A stretch of DNA of 64,000 nt from Cricetomys ansorgei (GCA_026225945.1 JAMJFZ010001258.1:15307501-15371500), one strand, 5' to 3'. Shown: positions 43,093 to 54,408, counted from the stretch's first letter. Notes: a model not told the origin generated them from the sequence alone. Program-made: numbers and translations.

Positions 43093-43630
43093 CACATAAT
43101 TTCCCCCATGGAAGTTGTTTGTAGACTCTTCCTCCTATAGTTTGCAATTTTTTTTATTGTGAATTCATCTCTACCAGGAGTTAGTATGGCACTGACCACG
43201 GAGAAGCCTTGCGTTGAACCCTGTGTACTCACTGTTTATGGACAAGTGTATTGGGTTCCCACCTCTTGTGAGTAGTGACTCTTGTGTCTGTGACACGGGC
43301 CCAGGAAGGTCAAGGATGGCTCTTTCCCACCTTTAGGTCCCAAAGGCAAAAGCTTCTCATGCTGCGTGTCCATCAGGGAGGAAGGCTTTCCGGCCCCTCC
43401 GCAGAGCTGGAAGCACTTGATGGCTCCACCTCAGGAAGGGAGCTCTGCTCTCACCTCCTCACACTGAGAGGCTTGGTTCGCTCTTCTGTCTTCTCTATTA
43501 AACTCTGGCTCCTGCGATATGATGTTGGCTCTGAGCCCATGAACTTTCCCTTGAGTTACTCCCCCTTACACACTGTGGATTTGAGTTCTCTCTTCATCTC
43601 TGCACACGGGGACTTCTATGTATTGCTTTA
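43093..43630. other. unassigned DNA
   Basis: The part at about 43255-43510 (ttctctattaaactctggct) could be the end of an old LTR, but I cannot place it. The 118-codon frame at 43275-43631 has no domain. Confidence 0.35.
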
Positions 43631-43635
43631 GGTTA

Positions 43636-43842
43636 CAGAGGTTCTCAACCCCTTTGCGGGTCAAACGACCCTTTCACAGGGTCGCCCAAGACTATCTGCA
43701 TATCAGATATTTACATTACGATTCGTAACAAAGCAAAATTACAGTTATGAAATAGCATAAAAATAACTTGATGGTTGGGGGTCACCACAACACGAGGAAC
43801 TGTATGAGAGGGTGGCGGCCTTAAGAAGGTTGAGAACCACTG
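43636..43842 (+). mobile_element. URR1 hAT-Charlie MITE
   Basis: Termini cagaggttctcaacccct and aaggttgagaaccactg, internal atggttgggggtcaccacaa. Left flank CTTTAGGT (43626-43633) and right flank CTTTAGAG (43843-43850) are a decayed 8-bp duplication, offset by two bases on the left. Same orientation as the copy 3 kb upstream. Confidence 0.9.
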
Positions 43843-44321
43843 CTTTAGAGTGTAGTCGTGTATTTTCCAGTTGTTACACTGAATATATATAAAGCTGTCC
43901 TATGTACAATTATAACTCCATAAAGTTTCTATGTCATAGGCAAGATGTCACCCTACACCAGCTCCATCTGCTGAGTTACCTGACATCCCCTCAGTCTTCC
44001 ACGCAATCCATTTCGTCCACTGGATTATGAGCCCCTACGGGGACTGTTGGGACCCTTATCCCATTGGGGTATCCAGCCCTATTCCCTGCAACAACTGGAT
44101 CCAATAGTAAACACTGTTGCGGTTCTCCACATTGCTCTTGTTTTTACTATTTCAAACCCTAAAGTTCAGGCGTGACGGAACATCTGACCGTGGGTCCGCT
44201 CCGCACATTTCAAGTGCACAGTGAGGTGGCTGGGCCTCTGGCATCGCTCATCCGAGTTTCATTATTCACGAGCAGCGTCTTCCTCAATCACCTCCAAGGA
44301 CAAGTCATCCGTTAGATCAGC

Positions 44322-44455
44322 GCTTCTTAAAGCACAGGTTGCGATCTGTTAGCAGTCATGAAATCAATTTAATGAAAGAGAATAAAATAGAAAATCAGAT
44401 ACCAGAGTGCGTCGCGCACACGGTAAGGTACCCCCTAATGAAACTTCTGGTGTGT
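44322..44455. mobile_element. hAT-Charlie-like MITE fragment
   Basis: cagcgcttcttaaagcacag, cagtcatgaaatcaatttaa and ccagagtgcgtcgcgcacac resemble a non-autonomous Charlie-type element. Only one end is clear. Confidence 0.5.
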
Positions 44456-44734
44456 GTGTTGCGGGAGGGGCTGGGGGGGTGTTGGCTCAGTAACCATGCA
44501 ACACATATTTCGAGTATCTTGAGCTGTAGGTCAGGGTACAATGAGAAAACCCTGAATATCCAAAAGTCTGCTTTCTCTGAGGCTCCCAAGTCAGCCATTT
44601 CTAGCAGGCCCATCTTTAAGATCAAAGAAATATGCAAAACAAGCCAGGAAAACCCTGATTTCTTAGAATGTATTTACAACGTGCTTCTTGTGCTCAGGAC
44701 TCCAAAATTTTGTTATTCCTTCTTCAGTTTCTTA

Positions 44735-44977
44735 GATAAGCCTTTAAAATTTTTTTTTTTTTAAGAACAACCAAAACACCAGAATCAGGGTCTTACATAT
44801 CTCAGCTGTCCTTGAACCCTCTAAGAGAATGATCTCCAACGTCTCTGCCAACTCCGGAGTTCTGGTATTGCAGGCGTGCAGTACCGCGCACAGTTTATTT
44901 AATGCTGTGAACCAAACCCAGGGCTTCTCCTGTGCTCGACAGCGCTCTACTGATAGGCTACATCCCAGCCCTGGTGG
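44735..44977 (-). mobile_element. B4A SINE
   Basis: T-rich tail, then the complement of a diverged B1 half (agctgtccttgaaccctcta) and of the ID head (agcgctctactgataggcta, catcccagccc). Confidence 0.72.
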
Positions 44978-45364
44978 AGCTGATCCCTGGATGTTTAACA
45001 GGCCTCTGAGACCTGTAAATGCTGCTTCCGGAATCTCTAGTTCTCTTATCTGCTGTCAAGGCCACTATATAAAGTCCCTTGGGAGGACACCCTTGCACTT
45101 AGCTCCTGTAGTTCACAGACTAGAAGAGGGAAGTGGCTCTGACATGCTTCATGTTGAAGGGGAGCCTCCTAACCAAGAGGAACCCCGCCTCTCACCTCCT
45201 CAACACCACTGCACACTGCACGGGGGACGCAACCCATTTCACATACAATGAACCCTGTGATGAAGGGATCTGAGCCTCATTTAACTCCTGCACCCAGTGT
45301 ATCCCGCACTGCCAAAACACATGGAAGTCTATTTTCTCTCTTTAAAAATGGAAGTGTGCTGATA
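44978..45364. other. unassigned DNA
   Basis: No repeat or gene recognised. Confidence 0.35.
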
Positions 45365-45565
45365 TTTGTTGAGCTCCTATTACGCATCCAGTATTTTAAC
45401 ATCCACTATCCCATTTAACTGCCACGACTACCCTATGTGTTAGTGTGACCAGCCCATTTTACACCTAGGCTTGAGAATGTCAAAGAGGTTAAGCAACTTG
45501 GTTGGAGCCACTTGGCTGGTCAGGATTTACCAGACTGGGATTTGAACTCCCGTTCTGCAGCCGTT
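45365..45565 (-). mobile_element. MIR SINE, near full length
   Basis: Complement of MIR: tattacgcatccagtatttt, aagaggttaagcaacttggt, gactgggatttgaactcccg. Confidence 0.85.
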
Positions 45566-45699
45566 TAGCCAAAGCTGTTTACCAGTGTCCTGTACAGTCC
45601 TTTGCTAAAGGGGCTTCATTGCCAGCAAGGTCCCGGACTCTAGGTCTAAGCCACAAAAAGCCGTTGCTTCTTCCCCACGGCCGGCCTTAGAAGTGTGGC

Positions 45700-45850
45700 C
45701 AGGATATAGATGCTGCCCCTGGCTGGCTCACTGTGCTTCCTTCGGGAAGTCATTTACCTCTCTGAGCCTCAGATTACCCATTTGTATCAATAATAAGACT
45801 TTGTCACCCAGAGCGCTCCTGCAGGAGAGGCAGTACTGGAGAGATATGTT
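45700..45850 (+). mobile_element. MIR SINE
   Basis: gggaagtcatttacctctct, gagcctcagattacccattt and a diverged 3' part. Oriented opposite to the MIR just upstream. Confidence 0.72.
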
Positions 45851-45949
45851 GTAAAACACAAAGTGCCACCCGATGGAACAGTTTAGGATAAAAAGCCACG
45901 TAGCTGACCAGCTGACTGCATCTGCATTTTCTCTGTTAGATCAACATCC

Positions 45950-46325
45950 GCCTCTGCTCTTAGGATGAAACTCAGAACATTAACCCGACCTTTGAGGGCA
46001 GCACGGTATCACAGTATGGCTTTTGTTTATTCCCGGTCCTCACGGTGTTCCAGTTTCGTTGGTTCCCGTGTTCTTGCATCAGAGCCTTTGGGTGTGCTGT
46101 TTCCTACTCTGGAATATTTCTTTCATCTGTAGCTACAACCCCAACCCCAGTCCGCATCCCCACTTTACAGACTGATTTGCTCATCCGTGGGTAGCAGATT
46201 AGTTTTGTGAGACTGGCCTCACCGGAGTGGGTTTCTACCGTATTTCATGCTCTTGGTGGCACAGGCTGTATCTCATCCGCAGCGCTTAAGAACACTGTTA
46301 CGTTCTGTACTCCACAGGAGTGGTC
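45950..46325 (+). mobile_element. L2 LINE 3' fragment
   Basis: gaaactcagaacattaaccc, catcagagcctttgggtgtg, ctgtttcctactctggaata and cttggtggcacaggctgtat follow the L2 3' end. No frame survives. Confidence 0.65.
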
Positions 46326-46589
46326 GTGACGGCTTACTATGTGTGCAAGTCATATTATTTTGCAACTCAAATGTGCAACTCAAGTTTATTTTGCTGTAGC
46401 TTTATTTGTTTATTTACTTCATGTTGCCGGTCCTACGTAGAAGCAGCCCCTCATGCAAGCCCTTGGGGACGTGATTGCATCGCAGGGGCCCTCCCTTCAC
46501 CAGTGTGACTAGTGTCCTTACCGAAGGTGACGGGAGACACCGCTGCCAGCCCTCCCACCATGTGGGGACGTGGACCAAGGCACTAACTT

Positions 46590-46719
46590 TGTTTTTGTTG
46601 TTGTTTCTTTAGTTTTTGAGACAAGGTCTCCTGTAGCCCAGGCTGGCCGTAACCTCCTGTCCTTCCTACCTCCGCCTTCTGAGTGCTGGGATCCAGACAT
46701 GTGCCACCATGCCTGGCAC
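46590..46719 (-). mobile_element. B1-like SINE
   Basis: Complement of B1: tttttgagacaaggtctcct, cttctgagtgctgggatcca, caccatgcctggc. Confidence 0.82.
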
Positions 46720-46857
46720 AGAGCACTGCTGCTGAAGCACAGAGAGCAGCGGGCCCTCACCAGACTCAGAAGCTGCTGACACCCTGACCTTGAACTCTGT
46801 CGTCCTGCGGTCAAATACTTTACTTAAAAGAAGACTGAACAAATATAGACAGGACTT

Positions 46858-47530
46858 AAATTTTTGTTTAATTTAAGATATATTTATTCTCTGACAATGT
46901 CATACCTGTGTACAACGTGTCTTGATCATATTCACCCCACATTCAGTCCACTCAGACCCCCAACACTCCCCCCACCTCAGATTCATGCCTCTTTTTTTTT
47001 CTTGTAACGAACTGAGTCCAATTAGCGCTGCTCAAATATGCATGGGTGGGGACCACCCCCTGGAGACTGGGAAACCCACCAGCAGCCATACCCCCAAAGG
47101 AAACTGACTCTCATTTCCCCAGGGCCCATCCACTGCCGACAGCTGAGCACAGCTAGGGGTGGGGCCTCACCAGACCCCTCCCATCCGTGCTGGAGTGTTG
47201 ACTGGCTTGACTTTGTGCAGGTCTTATGCAAATACCTGTAGCTGTTGAGTTCCTGGGTGCAACAGCGACGCCATGCGATGCATTCCACAGCAGCATTCTG
47301 TCTGTCTTCTCTTCAGAGCTCCCTGAGCCTTGAGAGGAAGTTGATATCAATGTCTCATTGAGGGCTGAGCATGCACAGTTCCTTATTCTCAGCTCTTTGA
47401 CCAGTTATAAGTTTCTGCATTAACCACTGACCATTTAAAAAAAAAGCTTCTCAGACCAAGGTTGATAGCGACACGAATCTATGGGCACAAGCGTAAATAT
47501 TTAGAAGGCAGTTCTGTCCCGACATGGGCA
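46858..47530. mobile_element. rodent L1 (Lx-like) untranslated region
   Basis: ctgacaatgtcatacctgtg, gcatgggtggggaccacccc, ggctagacagggtggggcct-like, gctggagtgttgactggctt and gggctgagcatgcacagttc match a common rodent repeat that I associate with L1 Lx non-coding ends. The T-rich left end suggests antisense orientation, but I leave strand open. Confidence 0.55.
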
Positions 47531-48399
47531 TCGCTGACAAAGAACATTTTTATAATGGAAAAATCTGTGAAACCAAGAAGCCGGAAGATCTCTGGGAACC
47601 AAGAAAAACGCCCGCATTGGGAAGGCTAAGGAAGAGTGGCAGGGTGGCAGTACACAGGAGTTTTTTTTATTCACAGGCATCATGGGAGAAGTATCTATCT
47701 GCTCTACACACTAACTGGAGAAAGAACCACCCATATACAGGCTAATGGCTTTGAACTTCCAAGCCAGAATGGGTTCAGTCCACTGACTGATACAGGAGAC
47801 AGACATTTGCTTGCATAGCAAACAGCTTTAGGTGCTGAGGACACACAGTGAACAGACAGGCTCTCGCCTCCGAGTCCAGAGAGGCAGTGTACAAGTAAGG
47901 AGTTGACTTCAGGAGCCACTGCCGAGACCCGGGGCAGAGACAGAACTTGCTGGAATCTCAGCCAGGATCTGTGTGAGAAAGTCCAGCTCTCCCAGAAAGC
48001 AGACCATGGCCAGTAGCGCTTTGGGTAACATGGCTCACCATGGTAGGAAGAGGCCCAGGGGAGAACTCAGCTTCTTCTGGGTTTGTCATCCAGGCTGCAG
48101 TGCAGGGAGGCCTGACTGGGGTGGGGAGGACAGAAGGGCTGCACATCAAGAAAATGATCCAGGTCCTGATGTCTTCCTGCTCTGACCTAGAGGATGGACA
48201 CTCAAGAAGGGCAGTTCAAAAGGAAGCCTAGCATGGACGCCTCCTGGCAGCCATGATGCCACGCTAAATTTACTGTCCTCCGTCTACTCAGCCCAGGAGG
48301 TCTATGGCTGGGCTGCTGCGATGTGGGGGTTGAGGACAGATTGAAAGTGTGGCTTTGTTTCCTCCTTTGTCCTATAAATATGATTGAAATATTCTAACC
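47531..48399. other. mostly unassigned DNA
   Basis: An L2-like antisense fragment (ctgaggacacacagtgaaca) lies near 47825-47905. Overlapping frames on both strands have no domain. Confidence 0.38.
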
Positions 48400-48592
48400 A
48401 GGGCTGGCAAGATGGCACAGTGTGTAAAGGCACTTGCTGCCACGCCTGACAACCTGAGTTTCACCTCTGGGGACCCACACGGTGGAGGGAGAGACCTGAT
48501 TACTCGTCCTCCCACTTCCTTGTGCACACAGGGCAAGGGTCACACACCCCCCCACTAAAATAAATAAATGTAACAAAAAACAAAAATAAGAT
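48400..48592 (+). mobile_element. B3 SINE
   Basis: agggctggcaagatggcaca, ttgctgccacgcctgacaac, a C-run, and an AAATAAAT-rich tail. Confidence 0.88.
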
Positions 48593-49030
48593 TCCGGCCT
48601 GATTCTGTGGAAATGAAAGCAGACAGGACTGAACTGAAGAGGCCACTGCTGACGGTGAGCGCTGACTGGAATAGACGTAGGAAATGGGTTGACACGTCCG
48701 GGCACCAGGTATGGCCCCCTCCAGACCTGCTACAAGGACTCCCCCAGCCTCTGAGGACGTCTAAACCCCCTCTTTTGCACTTCTCTCACCTCAGGAAACC
48801 ACTCAGAATCAGCCAGTTTCGGGGACACTTTCCCGACTGTGAGAAGACGTCACCAACTTCCAGATCTTCCCCTGGCCTCTGCATTCATTTGCTCACTGAT
48901 AGACACAACACCACCTGTAAAGGTGCAGATTTGAAATCAGACAGAAATCCTGAGATGGTAGACAGGGGCTCCACTGAGCCTCCCTCCCTTACCTGTCCAG
49001 TGGGGCCATGAGACCTTCTTCCGGTAAATC
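48593..49030. other. unassigned DNA
   Basis: No recognised repeat or gene. A 134-codon frame at 48607-49011 shows no domain and starts within the SINE tail region. Confidence 0.35.
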
Positions 49031-49034
49031 ATTA

Positions 49035-49112
49035 ACTGAGACAGACATGGAAGCGCCTAGCCGCGTGCCTGGAAGAGAGCGAGCCTTCAATAAGTTTTAG
49101 CCATTATTAATG
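49035..49112 (+). mobile_element. MIR 3' fragment
   Basis: gcctagccgcgtgcctggaa and gccttcaataagttttagcc match the MIR/L2 end. Confidence 0.55.
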
Positions 49113-49274
49113 ATATCAAGTGAACTTTTAGAACAACCTGTGCTTACCTGGCTCACTGGCTTAAGTGACACCATCCATCCTTTGTAAAACATACTGCCTG
49201 CACTCATGGCTCATCAAACGCTCACAGCCAGGATGCCGTGCACCGGGCTCCCCCCACCCCACACACACTTGGTT

Positions 49275-49500
49275 AAATTGCATGCTCACCAAGAGTCATT
49301 TGTTTTTGACTGAGGCTGTTTATGCCAGCTGCACAAATTATTCTTAGATAATTTAACTAAATGCTACAGAAACCAATAAAATATGCGTGAAAAACTAACG
49401 TTGCTGTTTGCAAAGATTTCCTAACAGTAGGTTGCTTAAAATTTGCGTCAAATTGCACACTTTGGCGAGATGCTAGGGGAATCAGAGAAAACCCAGGACT
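49275..49500. promoter_or_regulatory. candidate conserved non-coding element in repeat-rich half
   Basis: Unique AT-rich block (gcacaaattattcttag, ataatttaactaaatgc, ggttgcttaaaatttgcg) with no repeat signature, in a region otherwise packed with transposons. Inferred regulatory. Confidence 0.45.
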
Positions 49501-49662
49501 CTGTGCGCTTGCTTACGCCCTGTAGAAGAGATCCGAGCTGGAAGGCAGAGCGGGGAGGGGGAGTGTTGTTAAATTCAAGTGTGTGTTTTTGAAAGATAGT
49601 GTGACGTGTTTAATTTCTTGTGTGAGATCAACAGATACAAAGCTGCTTCAGCTGTTAAAACA

Positions 49663-49847
49663 TCACCTGTTCATTTTTATTTTATGTGCATTGGTGTTTT
49701 GTCTGAATGTCTGTCTGTGTGAGGGTGTTGGATCCCCTGGAACTGGAGTTACAGACAGTGAGCTGCCATGTGGGTGCTGGGAATTGAACCTGGGTCCTTT
49801 GGAAGAGCAGCCAGCTCTCCTTAATCCCTAAGCCATCTCTCCAGCAC
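49663..49847 (-). mobile_element. B2 SINE
   Basis: Complement of a good B2: ggatcccctggaactggagt, gtgggtgctgggaattgaac, ctaagccatctctccagcac. Confidence 0.92.
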
Positions 49848-50059
49848 CCTGTTTCAGTTTTTTTTAAGCTGAAGATATTAGTCAAGGCATCGTGGGTACA
49901 CACCACGGAAGAAGGATGATGGCGGTGTCTGTTCTGTGTATGTACGGAGAAAGACCTTGGCCCCAAATCTGAAAAGTGAGGGGAACTAGTCATTCATTTT
50001 AAGCTAAAATCTGTGGAATGTGAAGGCAAGTTAGAAAGTGATCCTAGACTTTAAGAACA

Positions 50060-50125
50060 GAGGGAGGCGCTGGGCAGTGGTGGGCACGCCTTTAATCCTA
50101 GCACTTCCGAGGCAGAGGCAGGAGT
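50060..50125 (+). mobile_element. B1 SINE, left half
   Basis: ctgggcagtggtgggcacgc and ctttaatcctagcacttccg, cut off at gaggcaggag, where an antisense B3 begins. Confidence 0.85.
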
Positions 50126-50222
50126 CAGTTCTCTCCTTCCGCTGTGTGGGTCTTAGGAGATCAAACTCAGGTGGCAGGCTTGGTGGCCAGCACTGCTACC
50201 CGTGGAGCCCTTTCGCCGGCGC
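50126..50222 (-). mobile_element. B3 SINE, truncated
   Basis: Complement of the first half of B3 (agtcagttctctccttccgc, aaactcaggtggcaggcttg). Head-on junction with the half B1. Confidence 0.78.
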
Positions 50223-50639
50223 TCTGTGCAGGTCTCCACACTGTGGCCCAGGCCATTCGATGTGTGTAGAGTCTGTAGTGACACCTTGTTTCATTCCCAA
50301 TGTTGGCAGCTTGTGTCCTCTTTTATCGGTTTTGTGAGAGGATTGTCAATTTTATTGATTTTTTTGTGTCACTGTTCTTTGTCGCTGGTTCTCCCAACTG
50401 TCTTTGTTTCCAATGTCATTAGTTTTCTGCTCTTGTCTTTATTATTTCTTCTGCTTGCTTTGGAATTATTTTGTTCCCCCTGCCCCCAGCTTAGATGGTT
50501 GATTTGAAAGTTTCTTCTCCTCCGACACGTGAGTGTAGTGGTATGAACTTCCCTGCTGTTGAAGTTTTTGGCCCCCAAGTTTTGATTTGTTGTATTATCA
50601 TTTTTACTTAATTCAGTGAATCATGAGTATTTATATGTC

Positions 50640-50692
50640 CATGCGTGTGTGTGTGTGTGTATGCACATGTGTGTGTGTTCACACATGCAGAG
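50640..50692. repeat. TG-rich microsatellite
   Basis: Interrupted TG tract, possibly the tail of an antisense SINE whose body (50693-50790) is too diverged to name. Confidence 0.75.
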
Positions 50693-50821
50693 GCTTATGG
50701 GTGTGTCCTAGAGCTAAGAGTGAGTCAAACCATGCCTTGAACCCTGGATTTTCTCACCCTAAGAGCAGTAGTTCTGTTGCTCCCTACTTTTAACTCTGGC
50801 CAGAACCCAGCTAAACATTAA

Positions 50822-51365
50822 ATACTGCCTGCTTCACAGAAGGTCATTAGCAAAGGAATGTGGCTTGGTTGGTGCGTATCTGTGCTATATAGCTGGAAGC
50901 CTAGGGATGAGTCCATTTACTGACAAGGTGCTTTCCTCTTTTCCCTGTGGGTCCGCACCTTATGCAGAAGGTGCCCTTGAAGGACCTTGATGCTTAGACT
51001 TGAACTCCACTTGCGAATGAGGCTACTCCAGTATCTTTGTCTTAATCAATGAATCCCATCCCTGGGTACCAAAGACCCACCCCTGCCTGCACCTGATAAA
51101 TATGCCATGACCCCTGCAATAGAGAGAGAACGCCCCTCTGACGGTCAGCTCCAAGTTCCTGTTCTCATCTGCTCACAGGCTCCGATCTAAGGCAGGACGG
51201 GTAATCGGTGAAGAACCATAGAACCACGCCACCCATAGGCCACTCAACCCTGCCTGGCTGTGGCTGCTTCTCAGGCCAAGGAAAGCCACGGATGAGGATA
51301 CAGGTGGGTGCGATGCAATCCAACAGAGGCTAGAGGTTGACATCAGGTGACTTATTCAACCACCT
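50822..51365. other. unclassified insert between L1 pieces
   Basis: About 540 bp that is neither L1 nor a SINE I recognise. It separates L1 pieces at 50620 and 51797. There are no terminal repeats that I can define. Confidence 0.4.
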
Positions 51366-51374
51366 TCTGCTTTG

Positions 51375-51592
51375 TTTTTCTTTTAAAAATTTAAGGATTT
51401 ATTATTTCATCTTATATTGTTTAGCCTGCATGCATATATGTGTACCACATGCACGCCTGGTGCCCGCAGAGACCAGAGAGGGCGCTGGGTCCCCTGGAAC
51501 TGGAGTTACAGATGGTTGTGAGCCACCACGTGGGTGCTGGGAAACACATGGGGGTCCTCTGGAAGAGCAGCACGGGCCAGCTCTCCAGCCCC
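51375..51592 (-). mobile_element. B2 SINE nested in L1
   Basis: Complement of B2 (ctgggtcccctggaactgga, gtgggtgctgggaaacacat). The stretch that normally reads aaccactgagcc is deleted before ctctccagcccc. Confidence 0.88.
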
Positions 51593-51599
51593 TCCACTT

Positions 51600-51796
51600 T
51601 AGTTTTTGAGAGAGGATCTCTCAATTGTCAGTTATCTGGGCTGACTAGCCAGGCCCTGGGGCCTCCTGCCTCCACCTCCCCAGGCCTGGGATGACTCCAC
51701 TCAGCCCAGCTTTTTCATCTGGGTGCTGGGGGTCAAACTCAGAGCCACACCCTTGTGCAAGAGCATTTTACTGACTGAGCCATTTCTCCAGCCTCT
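51600..51796 (-). mobile_element. B4 SINE nested in L1
   Basis: Complement of B4: gagagaggatctctcaattg, ctccacctccccaggcctgg, then the tRNA-like head ctgactgagccatttctcca. Confidence 0.8.
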
Positions 51797-51934
51797 AATT
51801 TAGTGTACTTGAAGTTTCCTTTGAGACTTTCTCTTTGGTCCATGGATTATTTACAATTGTGTTGTTTTGTTTCCAAGTATTTAAAGATTTTCCTGTTATC
51901 CTCTGTTATTGATTTATGAAAATAATTCTGTTTT

Positions 51935-52074
51935 GTTTTTTGAGACAGATTCTCACTACGTAATCCTGGCCGGTTTGGAACTTGCTCTGTAGACCAGGCT
52001 GGCCTCAAACTCAGAAATCTGCCTGCCTCTGCTTCCTGGGTGTTAGGTTAAAGACCTGTATCACCATGCATGGC
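51935..52074 (-). mobile_element. B1 SINE nested in L1
   Basis: Complement of B1: tttttgagacagattctcac, ctgtagaccaggctggcctc. AAAATAATTCT and AAAATAAAATT on the two sides look like a decayed target duplication. Confidence 0.88.
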
Positions 52075-52159
52075 TAAAAATAAAATTTTTAAAATTCCAT
52101 TTGTAATTGGAAAACACACTTTGTGTCATTCTTTATTCATTTAAAAATCGCTTAGGAGT

Positions 52160-52278
52160 TCTGGTATGGGCCAGTTCCCAGCTATTTGGAAGTCTGAGGC
52201 AGGAGGATCATAAGTTTAACGTCAGCATGGAAGGATAATTTAGTGAGATGATGTCTCAAAGAATTTTAAAGGGTTCGG
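52160..52278 (+). mobile_element. B1-like SINE
   Basis: ctatttggaagtctgaggca, ggaggatcataagtttaacg, gagatgatgtctcaaag. Diverged. Confidence 0.6.
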
Positions 52279-52345
52279 GATTCAGCTCAGTGACACGATG
52301 TGGGCCTCGCATGTGTGAGACCCGGGGGTCAGTCTTCAGGGGGAT
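52271..52345 (+). mobile_element. ID-like SINE
   Basis: gttcgggattcagctcagtg, gcctcgcatgtgtgagaccc. Confidence 0.65.
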
Positions 52346-52439
52346 TTAGTTTGTCCACTGGATCAGGAGATGGTCTATCTGGGAGAACATTCGAGAGGAA
52401 AGAAATTTGTATGTGGGGGTGGGGTGAGTGGGTCCCTTT

Positions 52440-52582
52440 GTTACCATGCACACATGTAAGTCAGAAGACAGCTCTGTGGAGTCGGTTCTCCCCCTCCACC
52501 TCCATGTGGGTTCCTGAATCAAACTCGGGTCATCAGGCTTGCAGAGAAAGCAACTTCATCTACTGAGCCATCCCGCCAGCCC
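52440..52582 (-). mobile_element. B3 SINE
   Basis: Complement of B3: gtgggttcctgaatcaaact, cgggtcatcaggcttgcaga, ctactgagccatcccgccag. Confidence 0.85.
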
Positions 52583-52599
52583 AGCCTGCAGGAAACGGA

Positions 52600-52732
52600 A
52601 AGGATTCATTATTAGCATGCATATATATTAATGTTATTAGTCATTAATATTAGCATATATTAATAATACTTAACTATATATTAAACAATAATAATTAATT
52701 AATTATTGTTGTTATTGCTATTGCTGTTGTTG

Positions 52733-52780
<48 letters not shown>

Positions 52781-52783
52781 GCT
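52600..52783. repeat. AT-rich tract and (TTA)n
   Basis: ATTAAT-rich sequence from 52609, then a TGTTGT piece and about 17 TTA units at 52731-52781. Confidence 0.92.
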
Positions 52784-53223
52784 TCCTGTTGGGCGGAGTG
52801 CTCCAGAATGTGCATCAATCATCCTGTTGGCTGAAGACATCACTGAGCTCTGCTTCTGCCCAGTTCTTCTGTGTCTTGGAGAGGCCTACCGAAGTCCTGG
52901 GCGACGGTGGTACTGTCCTGCTTCTGGTTCGGCCAGCCTTTGCATCGCGTATCTTGCAGTTCTGCAGCTTGGTCCATAGATCCTTGGGATTCGTGGGTCC
53001 TCCTGGTGGACTGACACTCATCGTTACAGTGTCCTCTCTATCTCTGATAGCTTTCTTTGCTCGAAAGCCTACTCTGTCTGACATTGACGTCGCCAGTCCT
53101 GCCTTTGTGACTAATATTCATGTGACGTATCTTCTTCCATCCTTTTGCTTTCAACTTGCCTTGTGCTGTTATATTTGAAGTGAGTTTTTCATACACAGCC
53201 TATGGTCGGGTTGTTATTTTGAT

Positions 53224-53310
53224 TTACTTTTTTGTGCTGCTAGGAATTGAATCCAGGCTTTATACATATTATACAAGTGCTCTGCCCATGAGCGTTATGT
53301 CCCCAACCCA
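53224..53310 (-). mobile_element. ID-like SINE nested in L1
   Basis: Complement of ID (gctaggaattgaatccaggc, atgagcgttatgtccccaac), directly followed by a B1. Confidence 0.7.
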
Positions 53311-53324
53311 CAGGGCAGGATTTT

Positions 53325-53475
53325 TAACCTTTTTTTTTTTTGAGAGTCTTACTGTATTTCCCTGGCTAGCCTGAAACAACTTGCACAAACCAGGCTGGCC
53401 TTGAACTCACAGAGATCTGTCTGCCTCTACCTCTCAAGAGCTGGGATTAAAGGTGTGTACTATCATGCTCAGCTT
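53325..53475 (-). mobile_element. B1 SINE nested in L1
   Basis: T-run, then caggctggccttgaactcac and gagctgggattaaaggtgtg. Flanks TTTTTAAC and TTTTAATC are compatible with a target duplication. Confidence 0.85.
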
Positions 53476-53583
53476 TTAATCATTTTTAATCAATTATGCC
53501 AAACTCTGTCTTTACAATATGAATTACTTATATTTAAGGTAATTGCTGACATCTGAGGGCCTAAATCTGCCATTATTTATTCA

Positions 53584-53614
53584 TGTGTGTGTGCTTGCTT
53601 GGGGTATGTGCACA

Positions 53615-53648
<34 letters not shown>

Positions 53649-53812
53649 TATGTGCACGTGTGTGTATATGCTTGTGTGTGTGTGCGTGGGTATAAACAGA
53701 TGTGTGTGTGCATGTTTGTGTGGGGTGTATGTGCATGTGTGTGTACATGCTTGTGTGTGTGAGTATGTGCACATGCGTGTGTGCTTGCTTGTGTGTGTGT
53801 GTGTGTGCTTGC

Positions 53813-53845
<33 letters not shown>

Positions 53846-54072
53846 TGGAGGCCAGAGGCCAGTGTCAGATGTCTTCCTCAATTGCTCTCCACCTTATACT
53901 CTTGAGATAAGGTCTCTCAGCATTTTGGCTAAGCTAGCCTGTCTTTACCCCTCAACACTAGGGTTACAGGCGTGTGTGGCCATGCATGGCTTTTTTATGT
54001 GGGTGCTGGAGGTTTGAACTCAGGTCTTGTGCAGCAAGCACTGTTACCAGCTGAGCTCTCTCTCCAAGGCCC
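53584..54072 (-). mobile_element. B4 SINE with very long TG-rich tail
   Basis: The body at about 53846-54072 (ggaggccagaggccagtgtc, gagataaggtctctcagcat, accagctgagctctctctcc) is the complement of B4. The 260-bp interrupted TG tract at 53584-53845 continues from its CA tail. Cys/Val and His/Thr-rich frames across it are artefacts. Confidence 0.8.
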
Positions 54073-54214
54073 TATTTTACTTTTTGCTTGTGTGCATTTC
54101 TTTTTCTTTGGTTAACTCAAACATTTCTTAGCGCTTTACTTTAATTTTTCTATAATGTTTTTTGGTGTAATCTCTTTGCATAAGTTTTTTAGTTGTTTAA
54201 TATCTCACCTCGTA

Positions 54215-54220
54215 TACGCG

Positions 54221-54258
<38 letters not shown>
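54215..54258. repeat. (TG)n microsatellite
   Basis: About 20 TG units, between two L1-derived stretches. Confidence 0.93.
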
Positions 54259-54262
<4 letters not shown>

Positions 54263-54408
54263 GAATAAAGCTATCATAAACATCTGCCACAGGTCTTGTG
54301 TGATCATAATTTTCACCCGCTCTGGATAAACAGAAAGGAGTGTATGGTAACAGAATGATAATTTTTTAAGGAACTATGTTTCAAAGTGGCTCTGTGTTCT
54401 TCATTTCT

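Noticed and set aside
53573..53910. Cys/Val- and His/Thr-rich frames that could be read as a metal-binding protein
   Set aside because: Direct translation of the TG/CA tract in a B4 SINE tail.
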